Part shown: piece after piece, positions 36,642 to 46,033 of the stretch
Layout: each line of letters opens with the position of its first letter
Numbering within the stretch: the stretch's first letter is position 1
Assembly: GCF_014297465.1 (NCBI RefSeq)
Contig: NZ_JACORT010000008.1
Span: forward strand, 186,001-250,000
DNA from: Ramlibacter cellulosilyticus
Lineage (GTDB): Bacteria; Pseudomonadota; Gammaproteobacteria; Burkholderiales; Burkholderiaceae_C
Direction of reading: 5' to 3'
Length of the DNA: 64,000 nt
The notes under the pieces: model-generated
Seen by the model: only the letters and a program-made list of their open reading frames with translations
Told to the model about the DNA's origin: nothing
The model's database searches: none
Position numbers and translations under genes: made by a program

Positions 36642-37517
36642 ATGCAAGAAAAACGGCGGACTCTCCTCGTCGCGGCCGCGACCACCGCCGTGCTCGCCGC
36701 CGGCGGCGCGGCCGTGGGCGCCGCGGTGGTGCTGGGCGGGCTCTACGACGTGGCGGCGACGCAGGAGCACTGGCCGGTGACCTACGGCGTGCTGGAGAAG
36801 GCGATGCGCCACTCGGTGCGGCTGCGCGCGCGCGACATCGCCGAGCCGCCGCTGGCCGACGACACCATGGCGCTGCGCGGGGCAGCATGCTTCCGCGACA
36901 AGTGCGTGCAGTGCCACGGGGCGCCCGGCGTCGCGCCGGACGACATCGGCAAGGGCATGCAGCCCGTGCCCGGGCCCCTGGTGGATGCCCGGCGGCACTG
37001 GCGCGCGCGCGAGCTGTACTGGGTGACGCGGCACGGCATCCGCATGAGCGGCATGCCGGCGTGGGAGTTCCGGCTGCGCGAGGACGAACTGTGGGAGCTG
37101 GTGGCCTTCATGCAGCGCCTGCCCGAACTCGGCGCGCCCGCGTACGCGGACTGGATGCGCCGGGCCCCGTCCCCGCCCGCGTGCGGCGCGGGGTCGGACC
37201 GCCCGCCGGCGCCGCCGGTGACGCTGGCCACGGTGCCCGGCGACCGCGAACGGGGCCGCACGGCGCTCTACCAGCACGCCTGCAATGCCTGCCACGTGAT
37301 CCCCGGCGTCGTGGGCGCGCAGGTGTACGTGGGGCCGCCGCTCGCGGCGATCGGGAGCCGGCAGTTCATCGCGGGCAAGCTGCCCAACACGCCGGACAAC
37401 ATGATGCGCTGGCTGATGCACACGCAGCAGGTCAAGCCGGGGACCGCGATGCCGGAGATGGGGGTGAGCGAAAGGGATGCGCGGGACATGGCGGCGTACC
37501 TGGCCGGCTTGCGGTAG
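36642..37517 (+). CDS. Two-heme c-type cytochrome
   Basis: Exported or membrane-anchored cytochrome of 291 residues with two heme sites, CVQCH near residue 90 and CNACH near residue 211. The N-terminal helix VLAAGGAAVGAAVVLGGLYDV looks like an uncleaved anchor. The first heme domain contains RHGIRMSGMPAWEF, resembling gluconate/alcohol dehydrogenase-type cytochromes; the second has the SRQFIAGKLPNTPDNMMRWL module shared with the other cytochromes here. Stop TAG begins a GTAGGG motif that runs into a palindromic repeat. Likely part of the electron path to the caa3-like oxidase; partner (possibly the sugar dehydrogenase) inferred only from proximity. Confidence 0.88.
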   Translation: MQEKRRTLLVAAATTAVLAAGGAAVGAAVVLGGLYDVAATQEHWPVTYGVLEKAMRHSVRLRARDIAEPPLADDTMALRGAACFRDKCVQCHGAPGVAPDDIGKGMQPVPGPLVDARRHWRARELYWVTRHGIRMSGMPAWEFRLREDELWELVAFMQRLPELGAPAYADWMRRAPSPPACGAGSDRPPAPPVTLATVPGDRERGRTALYQHACNACHVIPGVVGAQVYVGPPLAAIGSRQFIAGKLPNTPDNMMRWLMHTQQVKPGTAMPEMGVSERDARDMAAYLAGLR

Positions 37518-37521
37518 GGAC

Positions 37522-37644
37522 GGTGGGGTTCGCTGTCGCTCACCGTCCCGGCGTCCCGCCGGCCACCCTACGGGTCCGGCCATGCGCTCTCCTGTAGGGT
37601 GGCGCGGCGAAGCCGCGGCAGGTGAGCGACGGCGAACCCCACCG
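37522..37644. repeat. Paired GTAGGGTGG-family palindromic repeats
   Basis: Two units facing opposite ways: GGTGGGGTTCGC...GGCCACCCTAC (37522-37571) and GTAGGGTGGCGCGGC...CGAACCCCACCG (37594-37644). They fill the gap after the two-heme cytochrome and before the alaS promoter. The rest of the gap to 37799 has only the alaS -10. Confidence 0.8.
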
Positions 37645-37771
37645 ACAGGCACCAGCACTCGCGCAGCAACCCTGGCACGCCACCAGCAGCACCACGCGAA
37701 CGATTCCCGAACATGGCGGCGCGTCGCAGCGGGCATTCCGGGGCGGCGCGGCTCGGCCGGGGGGCGAAACC

Positions 37772-37777
37772 TATAAT
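37772..37777 (+). promoter_or_regulatory. Consensus -10 box upstream of alaS
   Basis: A perfect TATAAT lies 22 bases before the alaS ATG at 37800. The -35 position (about 37749-37754, CGGCTC) is poor. Supported by the exact -10 match in a GC-rich gap and its distance to the gene. Confidence 0.55.
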
Positions 37778-37799
37778 CAAAGGTTCAGTTGGACCGCCC

Positions 37800-40424
37800 A
37801 TGACCACTCCGAAATTCACCGTCGCCGACATCCGCCAGACCTTCCTGGACTTCTTCAAGGACCGGGGGCACACGGTGGTGGCCTCCAGCCCGCTGGTGCC
37901 GGCCAACGACCCGACGCTGATGTTCACCAACTCGGGCATGGTGCAGTTCAAGGACGTGTTCCTCGGCACCGACAAGCGCCCGTACGTGCGCGCGGCGTCC
38001 GTGCAGGCCTGCCTGCGCGCCGGCGGCAAGCACAACGACCTGGAGAACGTGGGTTACACCGCCCGCCACCACACCTTCTTCGAGATGCTGGGGAACTGGT
38101 CGTTCGGCGACTACTTCAAGCGCGACTCGCTCAAGTGGGGCTGGCAGCTGCTGACCGAGGTCTACCAGCTGCCCAAGGAAAAGCTCTGGGCCACCGTCTA
38201 CATCGACGACGACGAGGCCTACGACATCTGGACGAAGGACATCGGCCTGCCGCCCGAGCGCGTCGTGCGCATCGGCGACAACAAGGGCGCGAAGTACGCC
38301 AGCGACAACTTCTGGATGATGGCCGACACCGGCCCCTGCGGCCCGTGCTCGGAGATCTTCTACGACCACGGCCCGCACATCCCCGGCGGCCCCCCGGGCA
38401 GCCCGGACGCGGACGGCGACCGCTACATCGAGATCTGGAACCACGTGTTCATGCAGTTCGACATGCAGCCGGACGGCTCGGTCAAGCCGCTGCCCGCGCC
38501 CTGCGTGGACACCGGCATGGGCCTGGAGCGCCTGGCCGCGATCCTGCAGCACGTGCACAGCAACTACGAGATCGACATCTTCCAGGCGCTGATCGCCGCG
38601 GCCGCGAAGGAAACGCACACCCGGGACCTGGCGAACCCGTCGCTGCGCGTGATCGCCGACCACATCCGCGCCACGTCCTTCCTGGTCACCGACGGCGTGA
38701 TCCCGTCGAACGAAGGCCGCGGCTACGTGCAGCGCCGCATCATCCGCCGCGCCATCCGCCACGGCTACAAGCTGGGCCAGAAGACGCCGTTCTTCCACAA
38801 GCTCGTGCCGACGCTCGTCAAGTTGATGGGCGACGCCTATCCGAACCTCAAGGCTTCGGAAAAGCGCGTGATGGAAGTGCTGAAGGCCGAGGAAGAGCGC
38901 TTCTACGAGACGCTCGCCAACGGCATGGAGATCCTGGATGCGGCGCTGGCCGGCGGCCAGAAGGTGCTGCCCGGCGACGTCGCCTTCAAGCTGCACGACA
39001 CCTACGGCTTCCCGCTGGACCTGTCGGCGGACGTCTGCCGCGAGCGCGGCGTGAGCGTCGACGAGGCGGGCTTCAACGCCGCGATGGAGAAGCAGAAGGC
39101 CGCCGGCCGCGCCGCGGGCAAGTTCAGGATGGACCGCGCGCTGGAGTACGGCGGCGCGGGCAACGTCTTCACGGGGTACCAGAGCCTGGAGGACGCCGCG
39201 AAGGTCGTGGCGCTCTACAAGGACGGCACGCCGGTGCAGCAGCTCGAAGAGGGCGAGCCCGGCATCGTGGTCCTGGACCGCACCCCCTTCTACGCCGAGA
39301 GCGGCGGCCAGGTCGGCGACAGCGGCATCCTGGCGGCCGAAGGCGTGCAGTTCGGCGTGGAGGACACGCAGAAGATCAAGGCCGACGTGTATGGCCACCA
39401 CGGCGTGCAGACGCAAGGCACGCTGAAGGTCGGCGACGCGGTGAAAGCCTCCGTGAACATGGAGCTGCGCCAGGCCACCATGCGCAACCACAGCGTCACG
39501 CACCTGATGCACAAGGCGCTGCGCGAAGTGCTGGGCGGCCACGTGCAGCAGAAGGGCTCGCTGGTCGACGCGGACAAGACCCGCTTCGACTTCACGCACA
39601 ACGCGCCGGTCACCGGGGACCAGGTCCGCGAAATCGAGAAGCGCGTGAACGCCGAGATCCTGGCGAACCAGCAGACGCAGGCGCGCGTGATGGACATCGA
39701 GTCGGCGCAGAAGACCGGCGCCATGATGCTGTTCGGCGAGAAGTACGGCGAGACCGTGCGGGTGCTGGACATCGGCAGCTCGCGCGAGCTGTGCGGCGGC
39801 ACGCACGTGCAGCGCACGGGTGACATCGGCCTGTTCAAGATCGTGAGCGAGTCCGGCGTGGCCGCGGGCGTGCGGCGCGTGGAAGCGGTGACCGGCGCGA
39901 ATGCGCTGGCCTACCTGCAGGACCTGGAAAGCACCGTGCAGAGCGCCGCCAGCGCGCTCAAGACGCCGGCGCCGGAGCTGCAGGCCCGCATCGGGCAGGT
40001 GCTCGAGCAGGTGCGTTCGCTGGAAAAGGAAGTCGCGCAGCTGAAAGGCAAGCTGGCCTCCTCGCAAGGCGACGAGCTCGTGGCCCAGGCGATCGACGTG
40101 AAGGGCACCAAGGTGTTGGCCGCGCGCCTGGAAGGCGCGGACGCGAAGGCGCTGCGCGACACCATGGACAAGCTGAAGGACAAGCTCAAGTCTGCCGCCA
40201 TCGTGCTGGCGAGCGTCGACGGCGCCAAGGTGCAACTGGCCGCCGGCGTGACTGCCGACCGCATGGGCAAGGTGAAGGCCGGCGAGCTGGTGAACTTCGT
40301 GGCACAGCAGGTCGGCGGCAAGGGCGGCGGCAAGCCCGACATGGCCATGGCCGGCGGCACCGACGCCAGCAAGCTCCCCGTTGCCCTCGAATCCGTGCAG
40401 CAATGGGTCGCGGACCGCGTGTGA
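37800..40424 (+). CDS. alaS: Alanine-tRNA ligase
   Basis: Charges tRNA-Ala. The 874 residues have the class II core ([37 protein letters not shown], split), motif 2 NWSFGDYFK, and motif 3 [12 protein letters not shown] near residue 243. The editing domain carries the zinc motif [12 protein letters not shown] near 565 and the CGGTH motif near residue 668. The C-terminal C-Ala region follows ([28 protein letters not shown]). Length is standard (E. coli 876). The ATG at 37800 fits the family start [12 protein letters not shown]; the frame is open upstream to 37713. Stop TGA overlaps the ATG of the next gene (TGATG). Confidence 0.97.
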   Translation: MTTPKFTVADIRQTFLDFFKDRGHTVVASSPLVPANDPTLMFTNSGMVQFKDVFLGTDKRPYVRAASVQACLRAGGKHNDLENVGYTARHHTFFEMLGNWSFGDYFKRDSLKWGWQLLTEVYQLPKEKLWATVYIDDDEAYDIWTKDIGLPPERVVRIGDNKGAKYASDNFWMMADTGPCGPCSEIFYDHGPHIPGGPPGSPDADGDRYIEIWNHVFMQFDMQPDGSVKPLPAPCVDTGMGLERLAAILQHVHSNYEIDIFQALIAAAAKETHTRDLANPSLRVIADHIRATSFLVTDGVIPSNEGRGYVQRRIIRRAIRHGYKLGQKTPFFHKLVPTLVKLMGDAYPNLKASEKRVMEVLKAEEERFYETLANGMEILDAALAGGQKVLPGDVAFKLHDTYGFPLDLSADVCRERGVSVDEAGFNAAMEKQKAAGRAAGKFRMDRALEYGGAGNVFTGYQSLEDAAKVVALYKDGTPVQQLEEGEPGIVVLDRTPFYAESGGQVGDSGILAAEGVQFGVEDTQKIKADVYGHHGVQTQGTLKVGDAVKASVNMELRQATMRNHSVTHLMHKALREVLGGHVQQKGSLVDADKTRFDFTHNAPVTGDQVREIEKRVNAEILANQQTQARVMDIESAQKTGAMMLFGEKYGETVRVLDIGSSRELCGGTHVQRTGDIGLFKIVSESGVAAGVRRVEAVTGANALAYLQDLESTVQSAASALKTPAPELQARIGQVLEQVRSLEKEVAQLKGKLASSQGDELVAQAIDVKGTKVLAARLEGADAKALRDTMDKLKDKLKSAAIVLASVDGAKVQLAAGVTADRMGKVKAGELVNFVAQQVGGKGGGKPDMAMAGGTDASKLPVALESVQQWVADRV

Positions 40425-40981
40425 TGCCTCCGCCTTCGGCTGTTCCTCCCTCTCCCCCGCGGGGAGAGGGCAGGGGTGAGGGGCACCCACGGCGCCAGTT
40501 CCTCATCGCCGCAGCCGGCGCGTTGGCGCTTCCCGCCCGCGCCCAATCCAGGCTCGAACACCTCCCCCCGGGCACGAAGCTGCCCGCCATCCAGGCGCTC
40601 GACTTCGACGGCAAGTCCACCCCCGTCCCCCTCGCCGGCAAACCGACCGTCGTCAACTTCTGGGCCACCTGGTGCGTCCCCTGCCGCACCGAGATGCCGC
40701 TCCTGCAGCAGATGGCGGAGTTCTACAGCGACAAGCTCGTCCTGCAGGCGGTGAACTTCAAGGAGCGCGCCGTCGCCGTGCAGCGCCACGTGCGCAATTC
40801 CAACTGGACCGTACCCGTCCTGCTGGATCCCATGGGAGCAGGCGCGCAAGCCTGGGGCGTGAAGGTGTTCCCCACGACCATCGGCTTCGACGCCCAGGGC
40901 GTGGCGCGCTGGCGCCTGGTGGGCGAGTACGACTGGACGACGGCCGAAGCAGGCAAGCTGGTGGAAGGGCTTTGGCGGTAA
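40424..40981 (+). CDS. Tat-exported TlpA-like thioredoxin-fold protein
   Basis: Periplasmic redox protein of the TlpA/ResA family: a thioredoxin fold with the active site WATWCVPCRTEMP near residue 85. The export signal is twin-arginine type (RRQFLIAAAGALALPARA, residues about 24-41). From ATG 40424 (overlapping the alaS stop) the product is 185 residues, but residues 2-23 (Pro/Gly/Arg-rich) are encoded by a common CTCTCCCC...GGGGAGAG palindromic repeat, so this N-tail looks like added material in front of a normal Tat peptide. No other in-frame start exists between the repeat and RR. Expected roles are cytochrome c maturation or envelope thiol control; partner unknown. Confidence 0.85.
   Translation: MPPPSAVPPSPPRGEGRGEGHPRRQFLIAAAGALALPARAQSRLEHLPPGTKLPAIQALDFDGKSTPVPLAGKPTVVNFWATWCVPCRTEMPLLQQMAEFYSDKLVLQAVNFKERAVAVQRHVRNSNWTVPVLLDPMGAGAQAWGVKVFPTTIGFDAQGVARWRLVGEYDWTTAEAGKLVEGLWR
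40448..40470. repeat. Palindromic repeat within the 5' end of the TlpA-like gene
   Basis: CCCTCTCCCC-CGC-GGGGAGAGGG, a perfect 10-bp stem, followed by GCAGGGGTGAGGGG, the usual tail of this widespread intergenic repeat. Here it is translated in frame as the N-terminal tail of the TlpA-like protein. Confidence 0.85.
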
Positions 40982-40997
40982 GGGAATAATCCCCGCC

Positions 40998-42095
40998 ATG
41001 CAGACCTCCCGCCGCCATTTCCTCCAGCTCGCCGCCGCCGGCGGTTTCGTCGCCTCCCCGCTCGCCGCGCTGGCGCAGGAGCGACGCTTCGCCCCGCAGC
41101 CCGGGACGTGGCGCACCTTCGACCTCACGAAGCGCGTCGACGTGAACATGTCGCAGGGCGCCACCCGCGTGTGGCTGCCGATCCCGTCGATCGACAGCGA
41201 CTGGCAGCGCGTCGGCGAGAGCAGCTTCGCCACCAACGGCAAGGCCACGCGCGTGAGCGACGGCCAGGACGGCGCGGGCATCCTGCTAGTGGACTTCGAT
41301 GCCGGCATCCAGCAGCCCTACGTGGAGCTCACCACGCGCGTGCAGACGCAGAGCCGCGCCACCGACTGGCAGCGCAGGATGCCCGCCGGCATGGACGCCG
41401 CCACGCGCGCCCACTGGCTGCGTCCCACGAGCCTGATCCCCACCGACGGCATCGTGCGCGACACCGCATCGAAGGCTGTCGGCGATGCGAAGTCCGACGA
41501 GGACAAGGTCCGCCGCATCTACGACTGGGTGGTGGGCAATGCCTGGCGCGAGCCGCAGGTGCGCGGTTGCGGCGAAGGCGACATCAAGACGATGCTGGAG
41601 ACCGGCAACCTGGGCGGCAAGTGCGCCGACATCAACGCGCTGTTCGTCGGCCTGTGCCGCTCCGTGGGCGTGCCGGCGCGCGACGTGTATGGCGTGCGCC
41701 TCGCGCCCTCCGCCTTCGGCTACAAGGAGTTGGGCAGCAACTCCGCCAGCCTCAAGGGCGCGCAGCACTGCCGCGCGGAGGTCTTCCTGCGTGCGCACGG
41801 CTGGGTGGCCATGGACCCGGCGGACGTCGCGAAGGTGATGCGCCAGGAGACGCCGACCTGGATCAAGACGGTGAACGACCCAGTGGTCGCGCCCGTCTAC
41901 AAGGCGCTGTACGGCGGCTGGGAAGGCAACTGGGTCGGCTACAACATGGCGCACGACGTGGCGCTGCCCGGCGCGCGCATGGGCAAGCTGGGCTTCCTGA
42001 TGTACCCGGTGGCCGAAGACCAGCAGGGGCGCTTCGACTCCTACGCGCCGGACGACTTCAAGTACCAGATCAGCGCGCGCGAGATCAAGGCCTAG
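40998..42095 (+). CDS. Tat-exported transglutaminase-like protein
   Basis: Exported protein of 365 residues with a cysteine-protease-like transglutaminase fold. Residues 1-26 are a twin-arginine signal ([15 protein letters not shown]). The catalytic triad region: [27 protein letters not shown] near residues 210-236 with the nucleophile Cys, [22 protein letters not shown] near 254-275 with His and Asp. Bacterial members may crosslink or cleave peptides in the periplasm; substrate unknown. It lies 16 nt after the TlpA-like gene, probably in the same alaS-led transcript. Its last 4 bases overlap the convergent trmB gene. Confidence 0.88.
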   Translation: MQTSRRHFLQLAAAGGFVASPLAALAQERRFAPQPGTWRTFDLTKRVDVNMSQGATRVWLPIPSIDSDWQRVGESSFATNGKATRVSDGQDGAGILLVDFDAGIQQPYVELTTRVQTQSRATDWQRRMPAGMDAATRAHWLRPTSLIPTDGIVRDTASKAVGDAKSDEDKVRRIYDWVVGNAWREPQVRGCGEGDIKTMLETGNLGGKCADINALFVGLCRSVGVPARDVYGVRLAPSAFGYKELGSNSASLKGAQHCRAEVFLRAHGWVAMDPADVAKVMRQETPTWIKTVNDPVVAPVYKALYGGWEGNWVGYNMAHDVALPGARMGKLGFLMYPVAEDQQGRFDSYAPDDFKYQISAREIKA

Positions 42096-42793
42096 CGCTT
42101 CTCGAACACCACGTCCCACACGCCGTGCCCGAGCCGCACGCCGCGGTTCTCGAACTTCGTGAGCGGGCGGTACGCGGGCTTCTCCGCGTAGCCTGACGCG
42201 GTGTTCTTCAGCGCCGGCTCCGCCGACAGCACCTCCAGCATCTGCTCCGCATACGGCTGCCAGTCCGTCGCGCAGTGGACGTAGCCGCCGGGCGCGAGTC
42301 GCGTCACCAGCTTCGCCACGAAGGGCGGCTGCACGAGGCGGCGCTTGTTGTGGCGCGCCTTGTGCCAGGGGTCGGGAAAGAAGATGTGCACGCCCGCGAG
42401 CGAGCCTGGCACCAGCATGTGCTCCAGCACTTCCACCGCGTCGTGCTGCACGATGCGGATGTTGGTGAGGCCCTGGTCGCCGATGCGCTTGAGCAGCGCG
42501 CCGACGCCCGGCGTGTGCACCTCGCAGCACAGGAAGTTCTTCCCGGGCAGCACGCCCGCGATGTGCGCGGTGGCCTCGCCCATGCCGAAGCCGATCTCCA
42601 GCACGGTGGGCGCGTCGCGGCCGAACAGGGTGGACAGGTCCACGGGCTGTGGCTGGTAGGGCACGAGGTACTGCGGGCCCAGCGTCTCGATGGCCTTGGC
42701 CTGGCCGGTGGTCGTGCGGCCGGTGCGCAGCACGTAGCTGCGGATGCCGCGGGGATGCGCCACGCTCTCGGGCGGGGTCTGGTCGTCGCTCAT
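42092..42793 (-). CDS. trmB: tRNA (guanine-N7-)-methyltransferase
   Basis: Makes m7G46 in the variable loop of many tRNAs, using SAM. The 233 residues have the SAM motif [15 protein letters not shown] near residue 65, the acidic ligand in [17 protein letters not shown], and the family signature [17 protein letters not shown] near 140-156 with DPW and RHxKRR. The C-terminal [17 protein letters not shown] is typical. ATG 42793 is the only sensible start. It overlaps the transglutaminase-like gene on the other strand by 4 bases. The upstream gap (to gluQ) holds a long palindrome. Confidence 0.96.
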   Translation of the reverse strand: MSDDQTPPESVAHPRGIRSYVLRTGRTTTGQAKAIETLGPQYLVPYQPQPVDLSTLFGRDAPTVLEIGFGMGEATAHIAGVLPGKNFLCCEVHTPGVGALLKRIGDQGLTNIRIVQHDAVEVLEHMLVPGSLAGVHIFFPDPWHKARHNKRRLVQPPFVAKLVTRLAPGGYVHCATDWQPYAEQMLEVLSAEPALKNTASGYAEKPAYRPLTKFENRGVRLGHGVWDVVFEKR

Positions 42794-42832
42794 GGCGCGA
42801 TTGTCCCCGAAGGCGGCCGGCGTGCCGGGCAG

Positions 42833-42906
42833 GTAGGCTGGGTTGCCGAAGGCACCCCAGCTTCGGGCGCCGGGAACGCTGGGGTGCCTTCGGCAACCCA
42901 GCCTAC
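42833..42906. repeat. Perfect 29-bp inverted repeat, GTAGGCTGGG family
   Basis: Left arm 42833-42861 and right arm 42878-42906 are exact inverse copies around a 16-base loop; the ends read GTAGGCTGGG/CCCAGCCTAC. It begins 6 bases beyond the gluQ stop and upstream of trmB on the same strand, so it could terminate or attenuate gluQ read-through into trmB. Confidence 0.92.
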
Positions 42907-42912
42907 AGGTAC

Positions 42913-43779
42913 CTACGGGTACCGCGCAGCCCAGGCACGCGTTGCGGACCCCAAGAGCGCGTGGAGCCCTTCGCCTTCGCACGCGAGGCCCAGCACGGAC
43001 AAAGCCTGCTTCACCGCCGCCCGCGGCTCGCGCAGATCCACCGGCGCCGCCCCGTTCTGCTTCGACAGCTTCTCCTGGTTCGGCCCCATCACCAGCGGCG
43101 CGTGCAGGTAGGCGGGCTGCGGGTAGGCCAGCGCGCGTTGCAGCAGCAGCTGGCGCGGCGTGTTGTCGACGAGGTCTTCGCCGCGCACGACGTGCGTGAT
43201 GCCTTGCGCGGCGTCGTCGACGACGACGGCGAGCTGGTAGGCGAAGAGGCCGTCCGCGCGCTTCAGCACGAAGTCGCCGACCTCGCGTGCGACGTCCTGC
43301 AGGTGCACGCCGACGCGCCGGTCGGTCCAGGCCACGGTGCCTTCCGGCACGTGGAAGCGCCAGGCCCGCGGCGGCTTGCCGTGCAGGCCGCCGCGGCAGG
43401 TGCCGGGGTACACGAGCTCCGCATTGCGTTCGCGCGCGCGGCCCTGTGCCATGAGCGCGAGGGCGATGTCCTTGCGCGAGCAGGCACAGGCATACGCGTG
43501 CCCCTGCGCCACCAGCCGGTCCAGGTCCGCCTGGTACAGCGCCTCGCGCCGCGATTGCCACACCGGCGGCTCGTCGGGCAGCAACCCGCACGCCGCGAGC
43601 TGCCGCAGGATCTCCTCGTCGGCGCCCGGCACGCAGCGCGGATGGTCCACGTCCTCGATGCGCACCAGCCAGGTCCCGCGGTGCGCACGCGCATCGAGCC
43701 AGCTCGCGAGCGCGGCGACGAGCGAGCCGGCATGCAGCGGCCCGGTGGGCGAGGGCGCGAATCTCCCGCGGTAGGCCAT
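42913..43779 (-). CDS. gluQ: Glutamyl-Q tRNA(Asp) synthetase
   Basis: Paralogue of GluRS that attaches glutamate to queuosine-34 of tRNA-Asp. The 288 residues have the class I signature [14 protein letters not shown] near residues 7-20, the [14 protein letters not shown] block near 40-53, the zinc-site cysteines CACS near residue 97 with YPGTCRGG, and the second signature as EKLSKQNGA near 235. It lacks the anticodon-binding half of GluRS, as expected. The LysR gene stop abuts its start (TGA then ATG), so the two may be co-transcribed. Length is typical. Confidence 0.95.
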   Translation of the reverse strand: MAYRGRFAPSPTGPLHAGSLVAALASWLDARAHRGTWLVRIEDVDHPRCVPGADEEILRQLAACGLLPDEPPVWQSRREALYQADLDRLVAQGHAYACACSRKDIALALMAQGRARERNAELVYPGTCRGGLHGKPPRAWRFHVPEGTVAWTDRRVGVHLQDVAREVGDFVLKRADGLFAYQLAVVVDDAAQGITHVVRGEDLVDNTPRQLLLQRALAYPQPAYLHAPLVMGPNQEKLSKQNGAAPVDLREPRAAVKQALSVLGLACEGEGLHALLGSATRAWAARYP

Positions 43780-44727
43780 TCAGGCGGACCGGTGACGCTC
43801 CATCAGCGCGGAGCGGGTCGTGGCGCTTTCGAGCTGCGCCAGCCACCACTGCAGCGCGCGGCCCGGGCCCAGGTTGCCGGCGCTGCGCCACGCGTATGCC
43901 AGGCGCACCGTGCGGCGGCTCGCGCGCTGCACGTCGCGCTGCACCAGCCGCCCGCTTTCGAGGTAAGGGCGCACTAGCGGCTCCGGCAGGAAGCCGCCGC
44001 CCAGCCCGCGCAGCTGCGCATCGAGCTTGGCACGCATGGTCCCCACCGTGAACACGTCCTGTCCCGACAGCAGCGACATGGTGATGGCCTGGCCGCGCTG
44101 CTGCGTGGAGTCCGACACGGCCACCGCGCGGTGCTTCACGAGCACTTCGTCGGGGATCGGCTGCTCCGCCTTCGCGAGCGGATGGTGCGGCGCGACGCAG
44201 TAGACGAACAGCAGGTCGCCCAGTTCGTGGCTCTGCACGCCCGGCGTGGTGCCGGGCTCCACGACCACCCCCAGCGCCAGGTCCGCGCGGCCGGAGGTGA
44301 GCGCCTCCAGGGTGCCGGCAAGCGCCTCCTCCCGGATGCGCAGGCGCGTGGTGGGCTGCAGCGCGTAGAAGCCCTCGGCCAGCTCCATCACGGTGGAACA
44401 GGAGAGGGCGCTGTCGACCGCGATGGTGAACTCGGCCTCCCAGCCCGTGGCCACGCGCTTCACGCGGTTGGCCATTGCGTCGATGTCCTGCAGCAACTGC
44501 TGGCCCGCGCACAGCAGCTCGTTGCCGGCGGCCGTGAGGCGCGCCTGGCGCGAGCTGCGGTCGAACAGCAGCACGTCCAGCGCGTCCTCGAGCTGGCGGA
44601 TGCGGTAGGTGACGGCGCTGGGCACCAGCCCCAGCTCGCGCGCCGCCGCGGCGAAGCTGCCGTGGTCGGCCACCGCCTGCACGACGCCGAGCGCATCGGG
44701 GGTCAGGACGTCACGCGGGGCGGGCAT
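43780..44727 (-). CDS. LysR-family transcriptional regulator
   Basis: DNA-binding regulator of 315 residues. The N-terminal winged helix-turn-helix is canonical: [38 protein letters not shown] (split; residues about 13-50) followed by the [13 protein letters not shown] hinge. The C-terminal effector domain follows ([25 protein letters not shown]). It faces the pirin-DoxX-flavodoxin operon across a 105-base gap that holds a TTCAAA-CCG-TTTGAA palindrome, so it likely regulates that operon and itself, as LysR proteins usually do. The activating ligand is unknown; a quinone or other electrophile would fit the target genes. Confidence 0.92.
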   Translation of the reverse strand: MPAPRDVLTPDALGVVQAVADHGSFAAAARELGLVPSAVTYRIRQLEDALDVLLFDRSSRQARLTAAGNELLCAGQQLLQDIDAMANRVKRVATGWEAEFTIAVDSALSCSTVMELAEGFYALQPTTRLRIREEALAGTLEALTSGRADLALGVVVEPGTTPGVQSHELGDLLFVYCVAPHHPLAKAEQPIPDEVLVKHRAVAVSDSTQQRGQAITMSLLSGQDVFTVGTMRAKLDAQLRGLGGGFLPEPLVRPYLESGRLVQRDVQRASRRTVRLAYAWRSAGNLGPGRALQWWLAQLESATTRSALMERHRSA

Positions 44728-44742
44728 GGAGGCAGTTCATCG

Positions 44743-44757
44743 TTCAAACCGTTTGAA
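44743..44757. promoter_or_regulatory. LysR-type operator
   Basis: TTCAAACCGTTTGAA is a 6-bp inverted repeat around CCG and includes a T-N11-A core (TCAAACCGTTTGA), the LysR recognition pattern. It lies 15 bases upstream of the lysR start and 75 before the pirin start. A TTCAAAGG half-site occurs close to the pirin ATG (from about 44816). Confidence 0.7.
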
Positions 44758-44832
44758 TGATGCCATCAAACCCGGCCGGTCGTCGAAGCGGCCGGCGGCG
44801 CCTACATTTCTATTCATTCAAAGGAATTGACC

Positions 44833-45537
44833 ATGATCACTCTTCGCAAGTCCCAGGAGCGCGGCTATGCCGACCACGGCTGGCTGAAGTCGTTCCACAG
44901 CTTTTCCTTCGCCGGCTACTACGACCCCGAGCACATGGGCTTCGGCAACCTGCGCGTGATCAACGAGGACCGCATCGCCCCGGGCACCGGCTTCGGCACG
45001 CACGGCCACCGCGACATGGAAATCATCAGCTACGTGCTGTCGGGCGAGCTCGCGCACAAGGACACGCTGGGCAACGTCAAGGGCATCCCGCCGGGCGAGG
45101 TGCAGCGCATGAGCGCGGGCCGCGGCGTGATGCACAGCGAGTTCAACCACGCCAAGGACCGCACGACGCACTTCCTGCAGATCTGGATCGAGCCCAACGT
45201 CACGGGCATCGAACCGGGGTACGAGCAGAAGGCCTTCGCCGACGAGGAAAAGCGCGGCAAGCTGCGCCTCGTCGCTTCGCCCGACGCCGCGGAGGGCTCC
45301 GTGCTGATCCACGCCGATGCGCGCGTGTACGCCGGCCTCTTCGACGGCGCCGAGCAGGCGACGCTGGCCCTCGACACGCATCGCCCGGTCTACGTTCACC
45401 TCGTGCGCGGACAGCTGTCCGTCAACGGCACGAAGCTCGAAGCCGGCGATGCCGCCAAGCTGCAAGGCGAGTCGCAACTGCGGCTGGCCGACGGCAAGGA
45501 CGCCGAAGTGCTGGTGTTCGACCTGTCCGAACACTGA
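44833..45537 (+). CDS. Pirin family protein (YhhW-like)
   Basis: Bicupin iron protein; relatives such as E. coli YhhW have quercetin 2,3-dioxygenase activity. The 234 residues have the first-cupin metal ligands in FGTHGHRDMEIISYVLSGEL (His-x-His near residues 57-60, plus Glu) and HSEFNHA near residue 101. The second cupin is degenerate (VYVHLVRGQLSVNGTKL). Start ATG 44833 with AAAGGA upstream; a TTG two codons earlier is less likely. First gene of the pirin-DoxX-flavodoxin operon, opposite the LysR gene. Detoxification of aromatic or quinone compounds is an inference from the neighbours. Confidence 0.92.
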   Translation: MITLRKSQERGYADHGWLKSFHSFSFAGYYDPEHMGFGNLRVINEDRIAPGTGFGTHGHRDMEIISYVLSGELAHKDTLGNVKGIPPGEVQRMSAGRGVMHSEFNHAKDRTTHFLQIWIEPNVTGIEPGYEQKAFADEEKRGKLRLVASPDAAEGSVLIHADARVYAGLFDGAEQATLALDTHRPVYVHLVRGQLSVNGTKLEAGDAAKLQGESQLRLADGKDAEVLVFDLSEH

Positions 45538-45574
45538 TCCCGCAAGCTTTTTTCAACCCCAAGGAGGACCTCGC

Positions 45575-46024
45575 ATGGCCACTACCACCTACGCCACCAC
45601 CCCTGTCGCCGGCACGACGGATACCCTGCAGGACACGCTTGCCCTGGTCGGGCGCATCCTGCTCGCCTACCTGTTCATCCCGGCCGGCTTCGGCAAGATC
45701 GCCGGCTTCGCGGGCACGGTGGGCTATGCGACGGCCGCCGGGCTGCCGATGCCGCAGGTCGGCGTGGCCATCGGCCTGCTGATCGAGCTCGTCGGCGGCA
45801 TCATGATCCTCGTCGGCTTCAAGACGCGCTGGTCGGCGCTGGCGCTGGCGCTGTTCACCATCGTGGCGGCGTTCTTCTTCCACAACTACTGGGCGATGCC
45901 GGAAGCGCAGCAGGCGATGCAGAAGATCAACTTCGACAAGAACATCGCGATCACCGGTGGCCTGCTGGTGCTGGCTGCGTTCGGCGCGGGCCGACTGAGC
46001 CTGGACGGCCGCCGCCGAGGTTAA
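45575..46024 (+). CDS. DoxX family membrane protein
   Basis: Four-helix inner-membrane protein of 149 residues. Typical DoxX pattern: LALVGRILLAYLFIPAGFGKIAGFAG (residues about 20-45), then GLPMPQVGVAIGLLIELVGGIMILVGFKTRW and AFFFHNYWA. ATG 45575 has a strong AAGGAGG upstream. DoxX proteins often accompany pirin and quinone-redox genes; a role in thiosulfate:quinone reduction is known only for some archaeal relatives. It lies 37 bases after the pirin gene in the LysR-controlled operon. Confidence 0.9.
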   Translation: MATTTYATTPVAGTTDTLQDTLALVGRILLAYLFIPAGFGKIAGFAGTVGYATAAGLPMPQVGVAIGLLIELVGGIMILVGFKTRWSALALALFTIVAAFFFHNYWAMPEAQQAMQKINFDKNIAITGGLLVLAAFGAGRLSLDGRRRG

Positions 46025-46033
46025 GCTCGGCGC

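Noticed and set aside
40403-40424. Earlier ATG for the TlpA-like gene inside alaS
   Set aside because: It would overlap alaS by 22 bases with no ribosome site; the ATG overlapping the stop is more natural.
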